Below are positions 14,512 to 22,393 of a DNA stretch of 64,000 bases, in pieces. A program made the position numbers and the translations under genes. This DNA is from Thermotoga sp. SG1. Lineage in GTDB: Bacteria > Thermotogota > Thermotogae > Thermotogales > Thermotogaceae. The notes under the pieces are model-generated. The model did no database searches, had not been told where the DNA came from, and worked only from the letters and a program-made list of their open reading frames with translations. The stretch spans positions 248,001 through 312,000 of the forward strand of contig NZ_LNDD01000005.1 of NCBI RefSeq assembly GCF_002865985.1, given 5' to 3'. Positions within the stretch are counted from its first letter, which is position 1, and the number at the start of each line of letters is the position of its first letter.

Positions 14512-14543
14512 ACGATTATGAAACGATTATGAGAAAATTTCTC
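14512..14543. promoter_or_regulatory. Tandem 10-bp repeats and palindrome upstream of the 100-residue gene
   Basis: ACGATTATGA occurs at 14512-14521 and again at 14523-14532, an 11-bp period that places both on one face of DNA. The palindrome GAGAAAATTTCTC (14531-14543) overlaps the end. On the minus strand TTGACT lies just upstream, but the best -10 (CATAAT) is 20 bp away, so the exact promoter is uncertain. Likely an operator region. Confidence 0.35.
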
Positions 14544-14560
14544 CTGTATATAGTCAAAAC

Positions 14561-14585
14561 AAAATAAAAAGGGGCATTACGCCCC
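14561..14585 (-). terminator. Terminator of the KAP NTPase gene (possibly bidirectional)
   Basis: Minus strand stem GGGGC/GCCCC with a 5-nt loop followed by TTTTTATTTT, 30 bp after the NTPase stop. The plus strand also has TTTTA after the stem. Confidence 0.65.
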
Positions 14586-14615
14586 TTTTATGCCTTGATG
14601 CTCTGTTAAAAGAAT

Positions 14616-16919
14616 TTATCTGAAGAATTCTTTCAGCTTTTCATACAAGTTCTTAAGACTCGATTCAAGTTGTTTTGGAGAAGCCGTTATGATCCTGTGC
14701 GAGCCTTCAATTTCTTCTTCGTTGTTGTCTTTCTCAACCACAGTGATCACTCTATGAGTTAGGCTATTTTTCTCCAAAGTTTCTTTCAATTCCTTTAGTT
14801 TATCCTCATTGTTAGAGATGAACAGGATTTGCCGAGAATAATCAGATTTGCGAATCACAATAGATGATCGATATTCAGGTAGTTCCTGTTTGATCTTCAT
14901 TGCAGAACCAGCGAACAAATTCGGATCCGCACTTGGACTGGAATTTGGTACCAAATTTAGGTGAGAAAATAGGTCCAAAACAGCCTTTGAAACAATATTT
15001 ATGATTATTTTCGACGAAGGATTTTTCAATCCATTTATGTTATTTGTAATCTGAAGCGTGTATTGTTCTATATTTTCCCTTTCGATGTTGATAATATTTT
15101 CCTTTATTTTTAGAAGAGCTTCGAAACCCTGGACAGCACTGTATCCCCATTTTTTCAAGAGCATACTAACCTCATCAAGATTTTCGAAAAACTCCTCTAT
15201 TGTTATTTTCTTTTCTCCATTAACGACTCTGAAAGCATTCACCAAAGCGAGCAGGTAGTTTACCCATTGTTCAAGAGATTCTATAAACCTCTTTTCGTAT
15301 TCTGTATAGTCTTCGAATTTGTCAGGTGGATCTTTAGAGATTTGTCCAACGTACTTGTATTTTCTTATTGTCACCTCTTGCCCTTTTATTTTAAGCTTTT
15401 TAGTACCTTGTGGGAGAACTGTCAAAGCTTCATATCTGTAGAGGAAATGGTGAAAATCTCTTATTAAACTATCTGTCAATTGTTCTCCTTCTGGATCTTC
15501 AAATTCTGCATCACTGAACGAGTTAATAATCTTATGAGCTTCCTGAAAGATTGACCTCATTAATTCCTCGTTTTCGTTCCAATTTGAGTACTTTGTAGAC
15601 ATGTATCTACCTTCAAACAATACAGTGATATACTTGTGTAGTCTTGCTTTTTGAAGATATTCACCTGATAATTCTGATTCACTTATTTCTATTACTGGTT
15701 TTCCATCCTCCTGAAATGAAGAGATTCTATTTCTTATCTCTCGCTTGAGATCGAAGAAATCATTTTGAGCGTCAAAACACACCGCTCTCTTGAAGATCTC
15801 TATATCATCTTTCTCTAAATTTTCAGTTCTTTCTATTATCTCATCAATGAAGCTGCTCAAGTCATTGTATAAAGGTCTGGACAGATAGTATTTGGTTGTA
15901 AAGTATGTATATTCTTTTGATCTGAAGCTTTGATTAGTATTAGTCCCCAAATTGTATAACTCTTCCCCACCAATAAATATGAACAGGGCATCTGATTGAG
16001 TAAATAGGTGTTTGAAGTATTTCAAAGACTCCGAAACTTGTCCTGTTTCGAGCTTGTCCAGTTCATCTATCACATAGATCAATTTCCATTTCTTTTCTGA
16101 AAAAATTTGGTGGATTTTTTCAAGATCAAATTCCAAGTTGCTTATCTTATCATCATATTGGTACAACTCTTTGGTCTCGATAGATCTTTCTTTTGCTTGC
16201 TTTCTTTTTCGGTGCTTTCTCCAAACAAGAGATATATAGAAAGGAATGGGAAAAGTAGAAAGTGCACCGAAAAGTCTCCCGACTGTAGAATCACTTAGTA
16301 GAATTAGAAGAAGTCCAATAGTCCAGAAAGTGAGAAAGATCATATACCTGTCATCGAATAGAAATTCTTTTCCCTCTTCCTCTTCTTCCTCCTCGAGTTT
16401 TCTATATCCATCGGTTAAAGCCTCCGTAAGTTTAAATTCCTTAGCAACTGCTTTTTTATAGAGTTTTTCTATTTCTTCTTTAATTTCTTCTAGGTTTTTG
16501 CCATCCTCATTATCTCCATTGCTCTTTTTGTTCTTGTTTTCTATTAAAGTACTTACAGCTGCATAAAGCCTTCGAATCAAATTCTCAATAATGTTCCTGG
16601 GATTTATAGTATCTTTATCACTTTCTGCTTCCAACTGAGCAGCGTTCATTATAACAGGTATTATCATCATATCATTGTTTTTCTTCCTTGCTCTCTTCAT
16701 TGCCTCTGATAAAGCCTTATAAACAAGCGCTGTTTTCCCCACACCTCTGTGACCGCAGATGAGAATTGCTCCACTGTTTTTATGGAGAATATCGTTAATC
16801 AAAAACTTAAGTTCTTTTTCCCTTCCTACGACGTATCCTCTTAGTTCTAATTCATCCCCATTCCTAAATAAACTTGGTAGTATATCCCAATTCTCTTTGA
16901 GGATTATCCTTTTACCCAT
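14616..16919 (-). CDS. KAP-family P-loop NTPase with membrane insert
   Basis: 767 residues from ATG 16919, preceded by GAGGTTG; an upstream in-frame GTG (16973) has no ribosome binding site. Walker A is GHRGVGKT at about 56-63 and Walker B VIDELD at 283-288. Between them are an acidic coiled region and two adjacent transmembrane helices (about 192-233). Membrane helices inserted between Walker A and B are the defining feature of KAP NTPases. The long C-terminal half is helical, ending in a small alpha/beta domain (SRQILFISNNEDKLKELKET). Family members include plasmid PifA, which causes phage exclusion, so a defence role is plausible here next to a recombinase, but it is inference. Confidence 0.75.
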   Translation of the reverse strand: MGKRIILKENWDILPSLFRNGDELELRGYVVGREKELKFLINDILHKNSGAILICGHRGVGKTALVYKALSEAMKRARKKNNDMMIIPVIMNAAQLEAESDKDTINPRNIIENLIRRLYAAVSTLIENKNKKSNGDNEDGKNLEEIKEEIEKLYKKAVAKEFKLTEALTDGYRKLEEEEEEEGKEFLFDDRYMIFLTFWTIGLLLILLSDSTVGRLFGALSTFPIPFYISLVWRKHRKRKQAKERSIETKELYQYDDKISNLEFDLEKIHQIFSEKKWKLIYVIDELDKLETGQVSESLKYFKHLFTQSDALFIFIGGEELYNLGTNTNQSFRSKEYTYFTTKYYLSRPLYNDLSSFIDEIIERTENLEKDDIEIFKRAVCFDAQNDFFDLKREIRNRISSFQEDGKPVIEISESELSGEYLQKARLHKYITVLFEGRYMSTKYSNWNENEELMRSIFQEAHKIINSFSDAEFEDPEGEQLTDSLIRDFHHFLYRYEALTVLPQGTKKLKIKGQEVTIRKYKYVGQISKDPPDKFEDYTEYEKRFIESLEQWVNYLLALVNAFRVVNGEKKITIEEFFENLDEVSMLLKKWGYSAVQGFEALLKIKENIINIERENIEQYTLQITNNINGLKNPSSKIIINIVSKAVLDLFSHLNLVPNSSPSADPNLFAGSAMKIKQELPEYRSSIVIRKSDYSRQILFISNNEDKLKELKETLEKNSLTHRVITVVEKDNNEEEIEGSHRIITASPKQLESSLKNLYEKLKEFFR

Positions 16920-17126
16920 CGTTCTCAACCTCTTTATGACTGTAAGAAGATTTCTTTTTGAATATTGTATCACTTTAGAGTGACTTTATGAATTTCTAAC
17001 TTCTCACATAATCTATTGTTTTGATGGAATACAAATCAAGAGTTCACTTGATGAGAATCACCTCATTAAGTTTGTACTCTGCGAATTCATTTTGATGGTT
17101 TGCTATAGTCAATAAGGGGTGATACT

Positions 17127-18536
17127 GTGAAAAAAGTCGCCATTTACGCGAGGGTATCAACGGAGCATCAGACGAGTTCGTCACTGGAGACACAGATCAA
17201 AGCATGTAAAGAGTACTGTGCACGTCATGGGTGGATTGTTGCAGACGTATATCAAGAAAGGGATTCTGGAGGTAAGGTGGAACGGCAGGAGTTTCAGAAG
17301 ATGATCGCAAAAGCACTAAACGGAGCATACGACGTGATAGTTGTAGAAAAGTTCGACAGGTTCTTTCGAGACGACATTGAGGACAGAAGATACACGAGGA
17401 TGCTCGAAGAAAAAGGCGTTCTCGTTGTCTCTGCCCTCGAGGGAATAGACACCACATCCGCTTCAGGAAAGCTATTACGCTGGATTCTCTCTGATATTAA
17501 TTGGTTTCAACGCGAATATATGAAAGAAGAACAAATGAGAAAGACAAAGGAAGCAGCAAGGCAGGGGTATTGGCTTGGTGGAATACCGCCCCTAGGGTAC
17601 AAAGTGGTTGAGGTGAGAGATGGCGAAAGAAAAAGGAAGAAACTGGAGATCGATCCAGAAACGGTTCCTGTGGTGCAACGTATCTTCGAGCTGTTTGCTG
17701 ACGGGTATTCCTACAGAAGCATTGTGAAGATCATGAACAAGGAGTTTCCCTTTCGACAATGGAAAGAGTCGACAATCTACGACATCGTTCACAATCCCAA
17801 GTACCTAGGCATCTATACATGGAACGTACCCCGGCGAAAACTTGTAAAAACAGAAGCGGGAGTCGTGGCAGAAGGAGTTATTCCACCGATTATCACAGGA
17901 CAACTTGCCGAAAAAGTAAAAGAGCGACTTTCAAGGAAAAAAGCATCTATATACGTGAAGAAACACACGTGGCTTCTGAGTGGTGTCATCTATTGTGGTT
18001 TGTGCGGAAATCGCATGGAGGGTTGTTCTCATCCACGAGTGCCCACGTACAGATGCAGACATGGAGAGCACGAAGAGAGCGTTCAAATCTCAAAACAATA
18101 TGTAGAAACCTATGTGATCACGTACATCAAACGCTTTCTTGACGGACTCGATATAGAAGAGGTCTATCGGCATTTTGTTGAGTATTACAGCATCCAATTG
18201 CTTGCAAACGAAGAAGCACAGAGACATTTCAGGGAACAACTTGAGGAGATAGAACGGAAGGAAAAAAGACTGGTAGAGGCTATTATGGCGGGAATAGATC
18301 TTGAAACGTTGAGGGAAGAGGCAGAAAGGTTGAAGAAGGAAAAGGAAGAAATACAAAAAAAGATACAAGAAGCAAGCAAGCCGCCTTCGTTTGAAGAAGT
18401 AAAAAGGCTGTACGAATCACTGAAAGTAAAACTTAACAACACAGCAGACGAGGAACTCTTGCGAAATGTTATCAAGCAACTGGTGAAAGAAGTAAAAGTG
18501 TTTCCAGGTCGTGTTGTTTTCGTGGATTTGCGATGA
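17127..18536 (+). CDS. Large serine recombinase (integrase)
   Basis: 469 residues, GTG start after AAGGGGTGAT. Order of domains: resolvase catalytic domain 1-150 with the nucleophile Ser in YARVSTEHQ and conserved Arg residues (KFDRFFRD); recombinase domain about 160-270 (GGIPPLGYK, NPKYLGIYTWN); zinc beta-ribbon about 285-325 (CGLCGNRMEGC plus RCRHGEH); then a long Glu/Lys coiled coil about 350-425. This is the layout of phage and ICE integrases that join attP and attB without host factors. It is at the right edge of the accessory region, transcribed toward the core genes, the usual position next to an attachment site. No director gene is evident. Confidence 0.92.
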   Translation: MKKVAIYARVSTEHQTSSSLETQIKACKEYCARHGWIVADVYQERDSGGKVERQEFQKMIAKALNGAYDVIVVEKFDRFFRDDIEDRRYTRMLEEKGVLVVSALEGIDTTSASGKLLRWILSDINWFQREYMKEEQMRKTKEAARQGYWLGGIPPLGYKVVEVRDGERKRKKLEIDPETVPVVQRIFELFADGYSYRSIVKIMNKEFPFRQWKESTIYDIVHNPKYLGIYTWNVPRRKLVKTEAGVVAEGVIPPIITGQLAEKVKERLSRKKASIYVKKHTWLLSGVIYCGLCGNRMEGCSHPRVPTYRCRHGEHEESVQISKQYVETYVITYIKRFLDGLDIEEVYRHFVEYYSIQLLANEEAQRHFREQLEEIERKEKRLVEAIMAGIDLETLREEAERLKKEKEEIQKKIQEASKPPSFEEVKRLYESLKVKLNNTADEELLRNVIKQLVKEVKVFPGRVVFVDLR

Positions 18537-18605
18537 TACCAAAAACCGTACATCAGTGGCGTCCCCGTGGGGCTACCAGGACTACAACAGACCTCTGACA
18601 TGCTT

Positions 18606-18635
18606 GAGGGCTACCAACATGGTAGCCCTTTTTTG
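18606..18635 (+). terminator. Rho-independent terminator after the serine recombinase
   Basis: Stem GGGCTACC/GGTAGCCC with a 5-nt loop followed by TTTTTTGTTTTT, about 70 bp after the recombinase stop. The intervening stretch is GC-rich and could contain the attachment site. Confidence 0.8.
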
Positions 18636-19071
18636 TTTTTCATACACCATCCAATAAATAGAGGAAAGTGCGCTCGATATTTTAAACTTTTGAAGAAAAA
18701 TCGGCGCTCCTTAAACAGTGAGTGTTGTTGTTTTCTTTGCCTCACTACTGGAGATCACTTAGAGCTTTCTTTTCATCACTTCGTTGAGAACGTCTTTTTC
18801 TGCATGAGCCTTTATTCATACTAGAAAGAGTGTAGTGTGTTTCTCGAGCTCGAATTCTTCTCTATATTCTATATAAAGTTGACAAATTTCGAAAATTTGT
18901 AGTATAGGCTAAAAGCACTCGTGCCTGATTACGATCACCCTCCTTGTATGAAAACCACTCCTTCCTGAGAAGTTCAAAAGTTCGCCCTCAGATTAACATT
19001 CTGCTCCCTCAAGAAGCTTTTTATTCTCTGAATTTAAAAATTTTACTTTATAAAGTATGGGAGGGATGATT
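18636..19071. other. Intergenic region at the accessory/core boundary
   Basis: About 435 bp with no credible gene on either strand. It is AT-rich and contains one promoter-like element (separate entry) and several short inverted sequences such as AAATTTCGAAAATTT. I see no tRNA, no insertion sequence ends and no direct repeat matching the left side of the region. Confidence 0.5.
18879..18908 (+). promoter_or_regulatory. Promoter candidate upstream of the lipoprotein gene
   Basis: TTGACA at 18879-18884 and TATAGG at 18903-18908 with 18 bp between. The transcript would have a leader of about 155 nt before the lipoprotein at 19072. A second, weaker -10 (TATAAA) lies near 19046. Confidence 0.4.
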
Positions 19072-19674
19072 ATGGGAAAGAAAATGTGTCTTCTGGTTTG
19101 TCTGGTTTTTTTGTCAGCGCTCTTGCTTGTAAGCTGTGCTGCTGGGATCTTTCAAGGAACCACTGACACTCTTACAGAAAAAGCAAACGGTCTCATAGAA
19201 AAACTTAAAGCAGCTATAGGAAGCATAACTTCACTTGATATACCAACTCCTGAGAGCTCCCCGGTTGAATACAAAGAATGGACGCAAGGCTTTCTGGAAG
19301 GTGCTTCTTCCATGATCTATATTCCACCGGATGATTTTAATCAGATCGTGGGAGATGAAAAATTACGATATATTTTCTGTGCCTTTGTACTCAGCTTTTT
19401 TAAACCGGCAACGGTCACATCGATAGAGATTAAGGATGTAACAGAATATCCAGACACGAAATACGTTCCCTTCATTCTCAGTGACAAACCCAACTTTGTC
19501 GAAAATACGTACTTCTTATCTTTGAAATGTACAACCCAGGATGGAACAGAAACAGCTGTTCAGTGGCCGATGATTTCTGTTGGAGGAGATTTTTATTTCT
19601 TCTCGATCGACATAAAAGAGACAGGCCAGGGAACAGAAGTCAGGATATATCCAGAACCCTTCCTACCATTGTGA
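19072..19674 (+). CDS. Lipoprotein of unknown function
   Basis: 200 residues. ATG 19072 is preferred over the in-frame ATG at 19057 because GGGAGGG sits between them. Signal sequence MGKKMCLLVCLVFLSALLLV ends in the lipobox LLVSC, so Cys22 would carry the lipid. The mature part has a helical start (LIEKLKAAIGSITSLD) and strands after residue 120 (YFLSLKCTTQDGTE, YFFSIDIKET). No family recognised. It precedes the cellulase genes but has its own upstream region; a strong promoter separates it from them. Confidence 0.6.
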   Translation: MGKKMCLLVCLVFLSALLLVSCAAGIFQGTTDTLTEKANGLIEKLKAAIGSITSLDIPTPESSPVEYKEWTQGFLEGASSMIYIPPDDFNQIVGDEKLRYIFCAFVLSFFKPATVTSIEIKDVTEYPDTKYVPFILSDKPNFVENTYFLSLKCTTQDGTETAVQWPMISVGGDFYFFSIDIKETGQGTEVRIYPEPFLPL

Positions 19675-19740
19675 TCAATGCACCGTTCATGCCATATCTG
19701 CCATAGTTTGTTGAAAAAGGCATATTTTTTGTAATATTTC

Positions 19741-19768
19741 TGGACATTCTGTGTTCTTCTCGTATAAT
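19741..19768 (+). promoter_or_regulatory. Promoter of cel12A-cel12B
   Basis: -35 TGGACA at 19741-19746 and consensus -10 TATAAT at 19763-19768, with a 16-bp spacer. The leader of about 55-60 nt contains a short palindrome (19788-19799) and a strong GGAGGTGA ribosome binding site. Confidence 0.7.
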
Positions 19769-19787
19769 CTTTGTTTTTTACCTTTTG

Positions 19788-19799
19788 AATGTAAACATT
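19788..19799. promoter_or_regulatory. Possible operator in the cel12 leader
   Basis: AATGTAAACATT is a palindrome except for its central two bases and lies about 20 bp downstream of the -10 box, a position where a repressor would block transcription. A LacI-family sugar-responsive regulator is a reasonable candidate in Thermotoga but none is encoded here. Confidence 0.3.
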
Positions 19800-19832
19800 T
19801 TCATAATACACTGTTTCCTGGAGGTGATAAAC

Positions 19833-20606
19833 GTGGTGGAACTCACCGGGCCAGGAACAGTGGATTTTTTCTGGAACAATACACCGTTGTCCATGGAGTT
19901 GAATCTTTGGAACGTAGAAAGGTACAGGGGAACAGTATCGTTGAAGTTCGACGGAGAAAAGCTCACCTTCAATGGTGATATTGAGAATCTTTCTGCCAGA
20001 GAACCGGAAAGATACGTTCTCGGTTATCCTGAGTTTTACTACGGATACAAACCCTGGGAAAAACACATGGCAGAGGGAACAAAACTCCCGGTACCTGTGT
20101 TTTCTATTAAATCGTTTTCTGTAGGCCTTTCCTTTGAGATAGATCATAAATCTCATCTTCCATTGAACTTTGCCATGGAGACTTGGCTCACAAGAAAGAA
20201 ATACCAGACGGAAGCTTCTATCGGAGATGTAGAGATCATGGTGTGGTTCTATTTTAACGAACTCACACCAGGTGGAAAGAAAGTAGGAGAATACACCATT
20301 TCGTTCGAGTTGAACGGTGAGAAAACCCGCTGCAGCTGGGAGCTCTGGCATGCAGAATGGAACTGGGATTATCTTGCTTTTCGGCTTAAAGATCCTGTGA
20401 GAAAAGGAAGAGTAAGATTCGACGTGAGAGATTTCCTCGACATTGCATGGGAGTATCTTTCAAGGTTCACCCGCGTGAAAAATTTTGATGAGCTGTATTT
20501 CACCGTCTGGGAGGTCGGTACCGAGTTTGGAAGTCCAGAAACAGAGAGTGCCAGGTTCGAATGGGTGTTCAAAGACTTTTCAATCGATATGGAGGTGAGA
20601 GAATGA
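19833..20606 (+). CDS. cel12A: Endo-beta-1,4-glucanase, glycoside hydrolase family 12, no signal peptide
   Basis: 257 residues from GTG 19833, set by GGAGGTG six bases upstream; this equals the length of T. maritima Cel12A (TM1524) as I remember it. It hydrolyses internal beta-1,4 bonds in soluble glucans. GH12 residues visible include the two catalytic Glu in EIMVWFY (nucleophile) and in VWEVGTEFGSPE (acid/base), plus aromatic substrate-groove residues in YPEFYYGYKPW. No signal peptide, so it is presumably cytoplasmic or exported unconventionally. The stop overlaps the start of cel12B (ATGA), so the pair is cotranslated. Confidence 0.93.
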   Translation: MVELTGPGTVDFFWNNTPLSMELNLWNVERYRGTVSLKFDGEKLTFNGDIENLSAREPERYVLGYPEFYYGYKPWEKHMAEGTKLPVPVFSIKSFSVGLSFEIDHKSHLPLNFAMETWLTRKKYQTEASIGDVEIMVWFYFNELTPGGKKVGEYTISFELNGEKTRCSWELWHAEWNWDYLAFRLKDPVRKGRVRFDVRDFLDIAWEYLSRFTRVKNFDELYFTVWEVGTEFGSPETESARFEWVFKDFSIDMEVRE

Positions 20607-21427
20607 GGTGGATTGTCTCTCTTTTAGTGATGGTTTCTGCTCTTTTCTTCTCATCTGAAGTTGTCCTCACAGACGTTGGTGCGACAGACATCACGTTCAA
20701 CGGTTTTCCGGTGACCATGGAACTCAACTTCTGGAACGTCAAATCCTACGAAGGAGAGACATGGCTCAAGTTCGATGGAGAAAAAGTTCAGTTCTACGCA
20801 GACATCTACAACGTTGTTCTTCAAAACCCAGACAGCTGGGTTCACGGCTATCCAGAAATATACTACGGCTACAAACCATGGGCGGCGCACAACAGCGGAA
20901 CAGAAGTTCTTCCTGTAAAGGTAAAAAATCTCCCTGACTTTTACGTAACCCTTGATTATTCAATCTGGTATGAAAACAACCTTCCGATCAACCTCGCAAT
21001 GGAAACGTGGATCACAAGAAAGCCAGATCAGACATCAGTTTCCTCTGGAAACGTCGAGATCATGGTATGGTTCTACAACAACATCTTGATGCCAGGTGGG
21101 CAGAAAGTAGACGAATTCACAACAACGATCGAGATAAACGGCTCTCCAGTGGAGACAAAGTGGGACGTCTACTTTGCACCGTGGAGCTGGGATTATCTTG
21201 CCTTCAGGCTCACAACTCCTATGAAAGATGGAAAGGTGAAGATCAATGTGAAAGATTTTGTAGAAAAAGCAGCAGAAATCATAGAGAAACACTCAACAAG
21301 AGTGGAAAACTTCGAAGAGATGTACTTCTGTGTCTGGGAGATAGGGACAGAGTTCGGTGATCCGAACACAACGAAAGCAAAATTTGGATGGACCTTCAGG
21401 GATTTCTCCGTTGAAACTGCAGAATGA
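20603..21427 (+). CDS. cel12B: Secreted endo-beta-1,4-glucanase, glycoside hydrolase family 12
   Basis: 274 residues from ATG 20603 after GGAGGTGAGAG. A signal peptide (RWIVSLLVMVSALFFSSEV) directs export, unlike its upstream paralogue. The GH12 jelly-roll follows with the same landmarks: YPEIYYGYKPW, the nucleophile in EIMVWFYNN and the acid/base in VWEIGTEFGDPN. The two enzymes share long blocks and arose by tandem duplication. Together they would cut glucans outside the cell and imported oligosaccharides inside. A strong terminator follows. Confidence 0.93.
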   Translation: MRWIVSLLVMVSALFFSSEVVLTDVGATDITFNGFPVTMELNFWNVKSYEGETWLKFDGEKVQFYADIYNVVLQNPDSWVHGYPEIYYGYKPWAAHNSGTEVLPVKVKNLPDFYVTLDYSIWYENNLPINLAMETWITRKPDQTSVSSGNVEIMVWFYNNILMPGGQKVDEFTTTIEINGSPVETKWDVYFAPWSWDYLAFRLTTPMKDGKVKINVKDFVEKAAEIIEKHSTRVENFEEMYFCVWEIGTEFGDPNTTKAKFGWTFRDFSVETAE

Positions 21428-21445
21428 CGCAGAAAACCACCTTGT

Positions 21446-21479
21446 GAAGAAGGCGGGGTCGTCCCGCCTTCTTCTTTTT
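21446..21479 (+). terminator. Terminator of the cel12 operon
   Basis: Long stem GAAGAAGGCGGG/CCCGCCTTCTTC with a short loop followed by TTTTT. It sits 18 bp after the cel12B stop. Confidence 0.9.
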
Positions 21480-21505
21480 GTAAATTTGTACTCAAGTAGT
21501 ATAAT
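21478..21505 (+). promoter_or_regulatory. Promoter of the rubrerythrin-like gene
   Basis: -35 TTGTAA at 21478-21483, immediately after the preceding terminator, and consensus -10 TATAAT at 21500-21505 with a 16-bp spacer. Confidence 0.6.
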
Positions 21506-21547
21506 ATTCTATGCAGTCTGTGAAAATCAGAACAATGAGGTGATTCC

Positions 21548-21985
21548 ATGAAGGTAAAAGACGTTTTGACGATGGCCATCAGACTGGAAGAAGAAGGTGA
21601 AAGGTTTTACAGGGAGCTTTCGGAACATTTCGATGGAGAGATAAAGAGAACTTTTCTTGAACTTGCAGATCAGGAAAGGGTTCACGCGGAGATCTTCAGA
21701 AATATGTCTGATCAGGATTTATGGGATGAAGTGGATTCTTACCTTTCAGGATACGCCTTCTACGAGATTTTTCCAAGCATTGATGAAATCCTGAAAAGAA
21801 AAGATCTTACCCTGAAAGAGATTCTGGAGATCGCCATATCTGTTGAAAAAGACAGCATAATCCTCTACTACGAACTCAAAGATGGTCTTATGGACTCCGA
21901 CGAACAGAAAACAGTGAAGAAGATCATCGAGCAAGAAAAGGAGCATTTAAGGAAGCTTCTCGCACTGAAACGCGAAGGATCCTGA
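21548..21985 (+). CDS. Rubrerythrin-like ferritin-fold diiron protein
   Basis: 145 residues forming a four-helix bundle with two ExxH-type metal-binding repeats: early Glu in RLEEEGERFY with DQERVHAEIF, then SVEKDSIILYYELK with EQEKEHLRKLL. Rubrerythrins reduce peroxide in anaerobes. The C-terminal rubredoxin domain of classic rubrerythrin is absent, so this is the short erythrin form and needs an external electron donor. Its 3' end overlaps the convergent Rrf2 gene by 39 bp. The Rrf2 neighbour suggests oxidative or iron-sulfur stress control. Confidence 0.8.
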   Translation: MKVKDVLTMAIRLEEEGERFYRELSEHFDGEIKRTFLELADQERVHAEIFRNMSDQDLWDEVDSYLSGYAFYEIFPSIDEILKRKDLTLKEILEIAISVEKDSIILYYELKDGLMDSDEQKTVKKIIEQEKEHLRKLLALKREGS

Positions 21986-22369
21986 AGCGATATCTCTCAA
22001 CGTGATACTTGAAAACAGTTCCTTCAAATTATCTGACAGCCAGCTCCAGAAGTACTTTGCCCTGCAGTACTTATAATTCTCACATCGATCACTGCAGTCC
22101 ACAATAACAAGGTCTTTTTCAAAAGCCTTGATGATATCTAGAAACGAAATCTCATCCGCAGACCTTGCAAGCACAAAACCACCGTTTTTCCCTTTGATGG
22201 AAGAGACAAGGCCGGATCTTTTGAGATAGTGAAGGACTTTCAGGGTGAAACTTCTGGTGATGTGCTCTTTTTCGGCGAGCTCTGAAGAAGACATTGGCCT
22301 GTTTTCCAGAGACAGTCTCATAAGGAGCCTGAGAGCGTATCGAATATGTTTCTGACACTTTCCAAACAC
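21947..22369 (-). CDS. Rrf2-family transcriptional regulator, probably Fe-S containing
   Basis: 140 residues from GTG 22369; GGAGGTG lies 6 bp upstream and contains the alternative GTG at 22378. The winged helix-turn-helix covers residues 1-80 (IRYALRLLMRLSLENRPMSS, LKRSGLVSSIKGKNGGFVL). Three Cys in CSDRCENYKYC match the cluster-binding motif of IscR/NsrR-type members, so it likely senses iron-sulfur status, oxygen or nitric oxide. It is divergent from menA with only 24 bp between starts, and a perfect inverted repeat overlaps its start codon. Confidence 0.85.
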   Translation of the reverse strand: MFGKCQKHIRYALRLLMRLSLENRPMSSSELAEKEHITRSFTLKVLHYLKRSGLVSSIKGKNGGFVLARSADEISFLDIIKAFEKDLVIVDCSDRCENYKYCRAKYFWSWLSDNLKELFSSITLRDIASGSFAFQCEKLP

Positions 22370-22375
22370 TGGAAA
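22359..22375. promoter_or_regulatory. Candidate Rrf2 operator, TTTCCA-N5-TGGAAA
   Basis: A perfect 6-bp inverted repeat with 5-bp spacer straddles the GTG start of the Rrf2 gene and lies 18 bp before the menA start. Position and symmetry fit autoregulation plus control of menA; binding is inferred. Confidence 0.45.
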
Positions 22376-22393
22376 CACCTCCGGGAGGGATTA

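Noticed and set aside
3402-18536. Intact prophage
   Set aside because: Only switch, recombination and initiator functions plus an integrase are seen; no terminase, portal, capsid, tail, holin or lysin genes.
6640-18570. Weak resemblance between GGCGTGCTGGTACCACTAC near 6640 and CGTGGGGCTACCAGGACTAC near 18570 as attL/attR
   Set aside because: Gapped match only, one lies at the end of a gene terminus, and no common uninterrupted core longer than about 5-6 bp; chance similarity is likely.
18537-18605. Remnant of a disrupted host gene after the integrase
   Set aside because: A frame can be read but it has no start, runs through the terminator and matches nothing I recognise.
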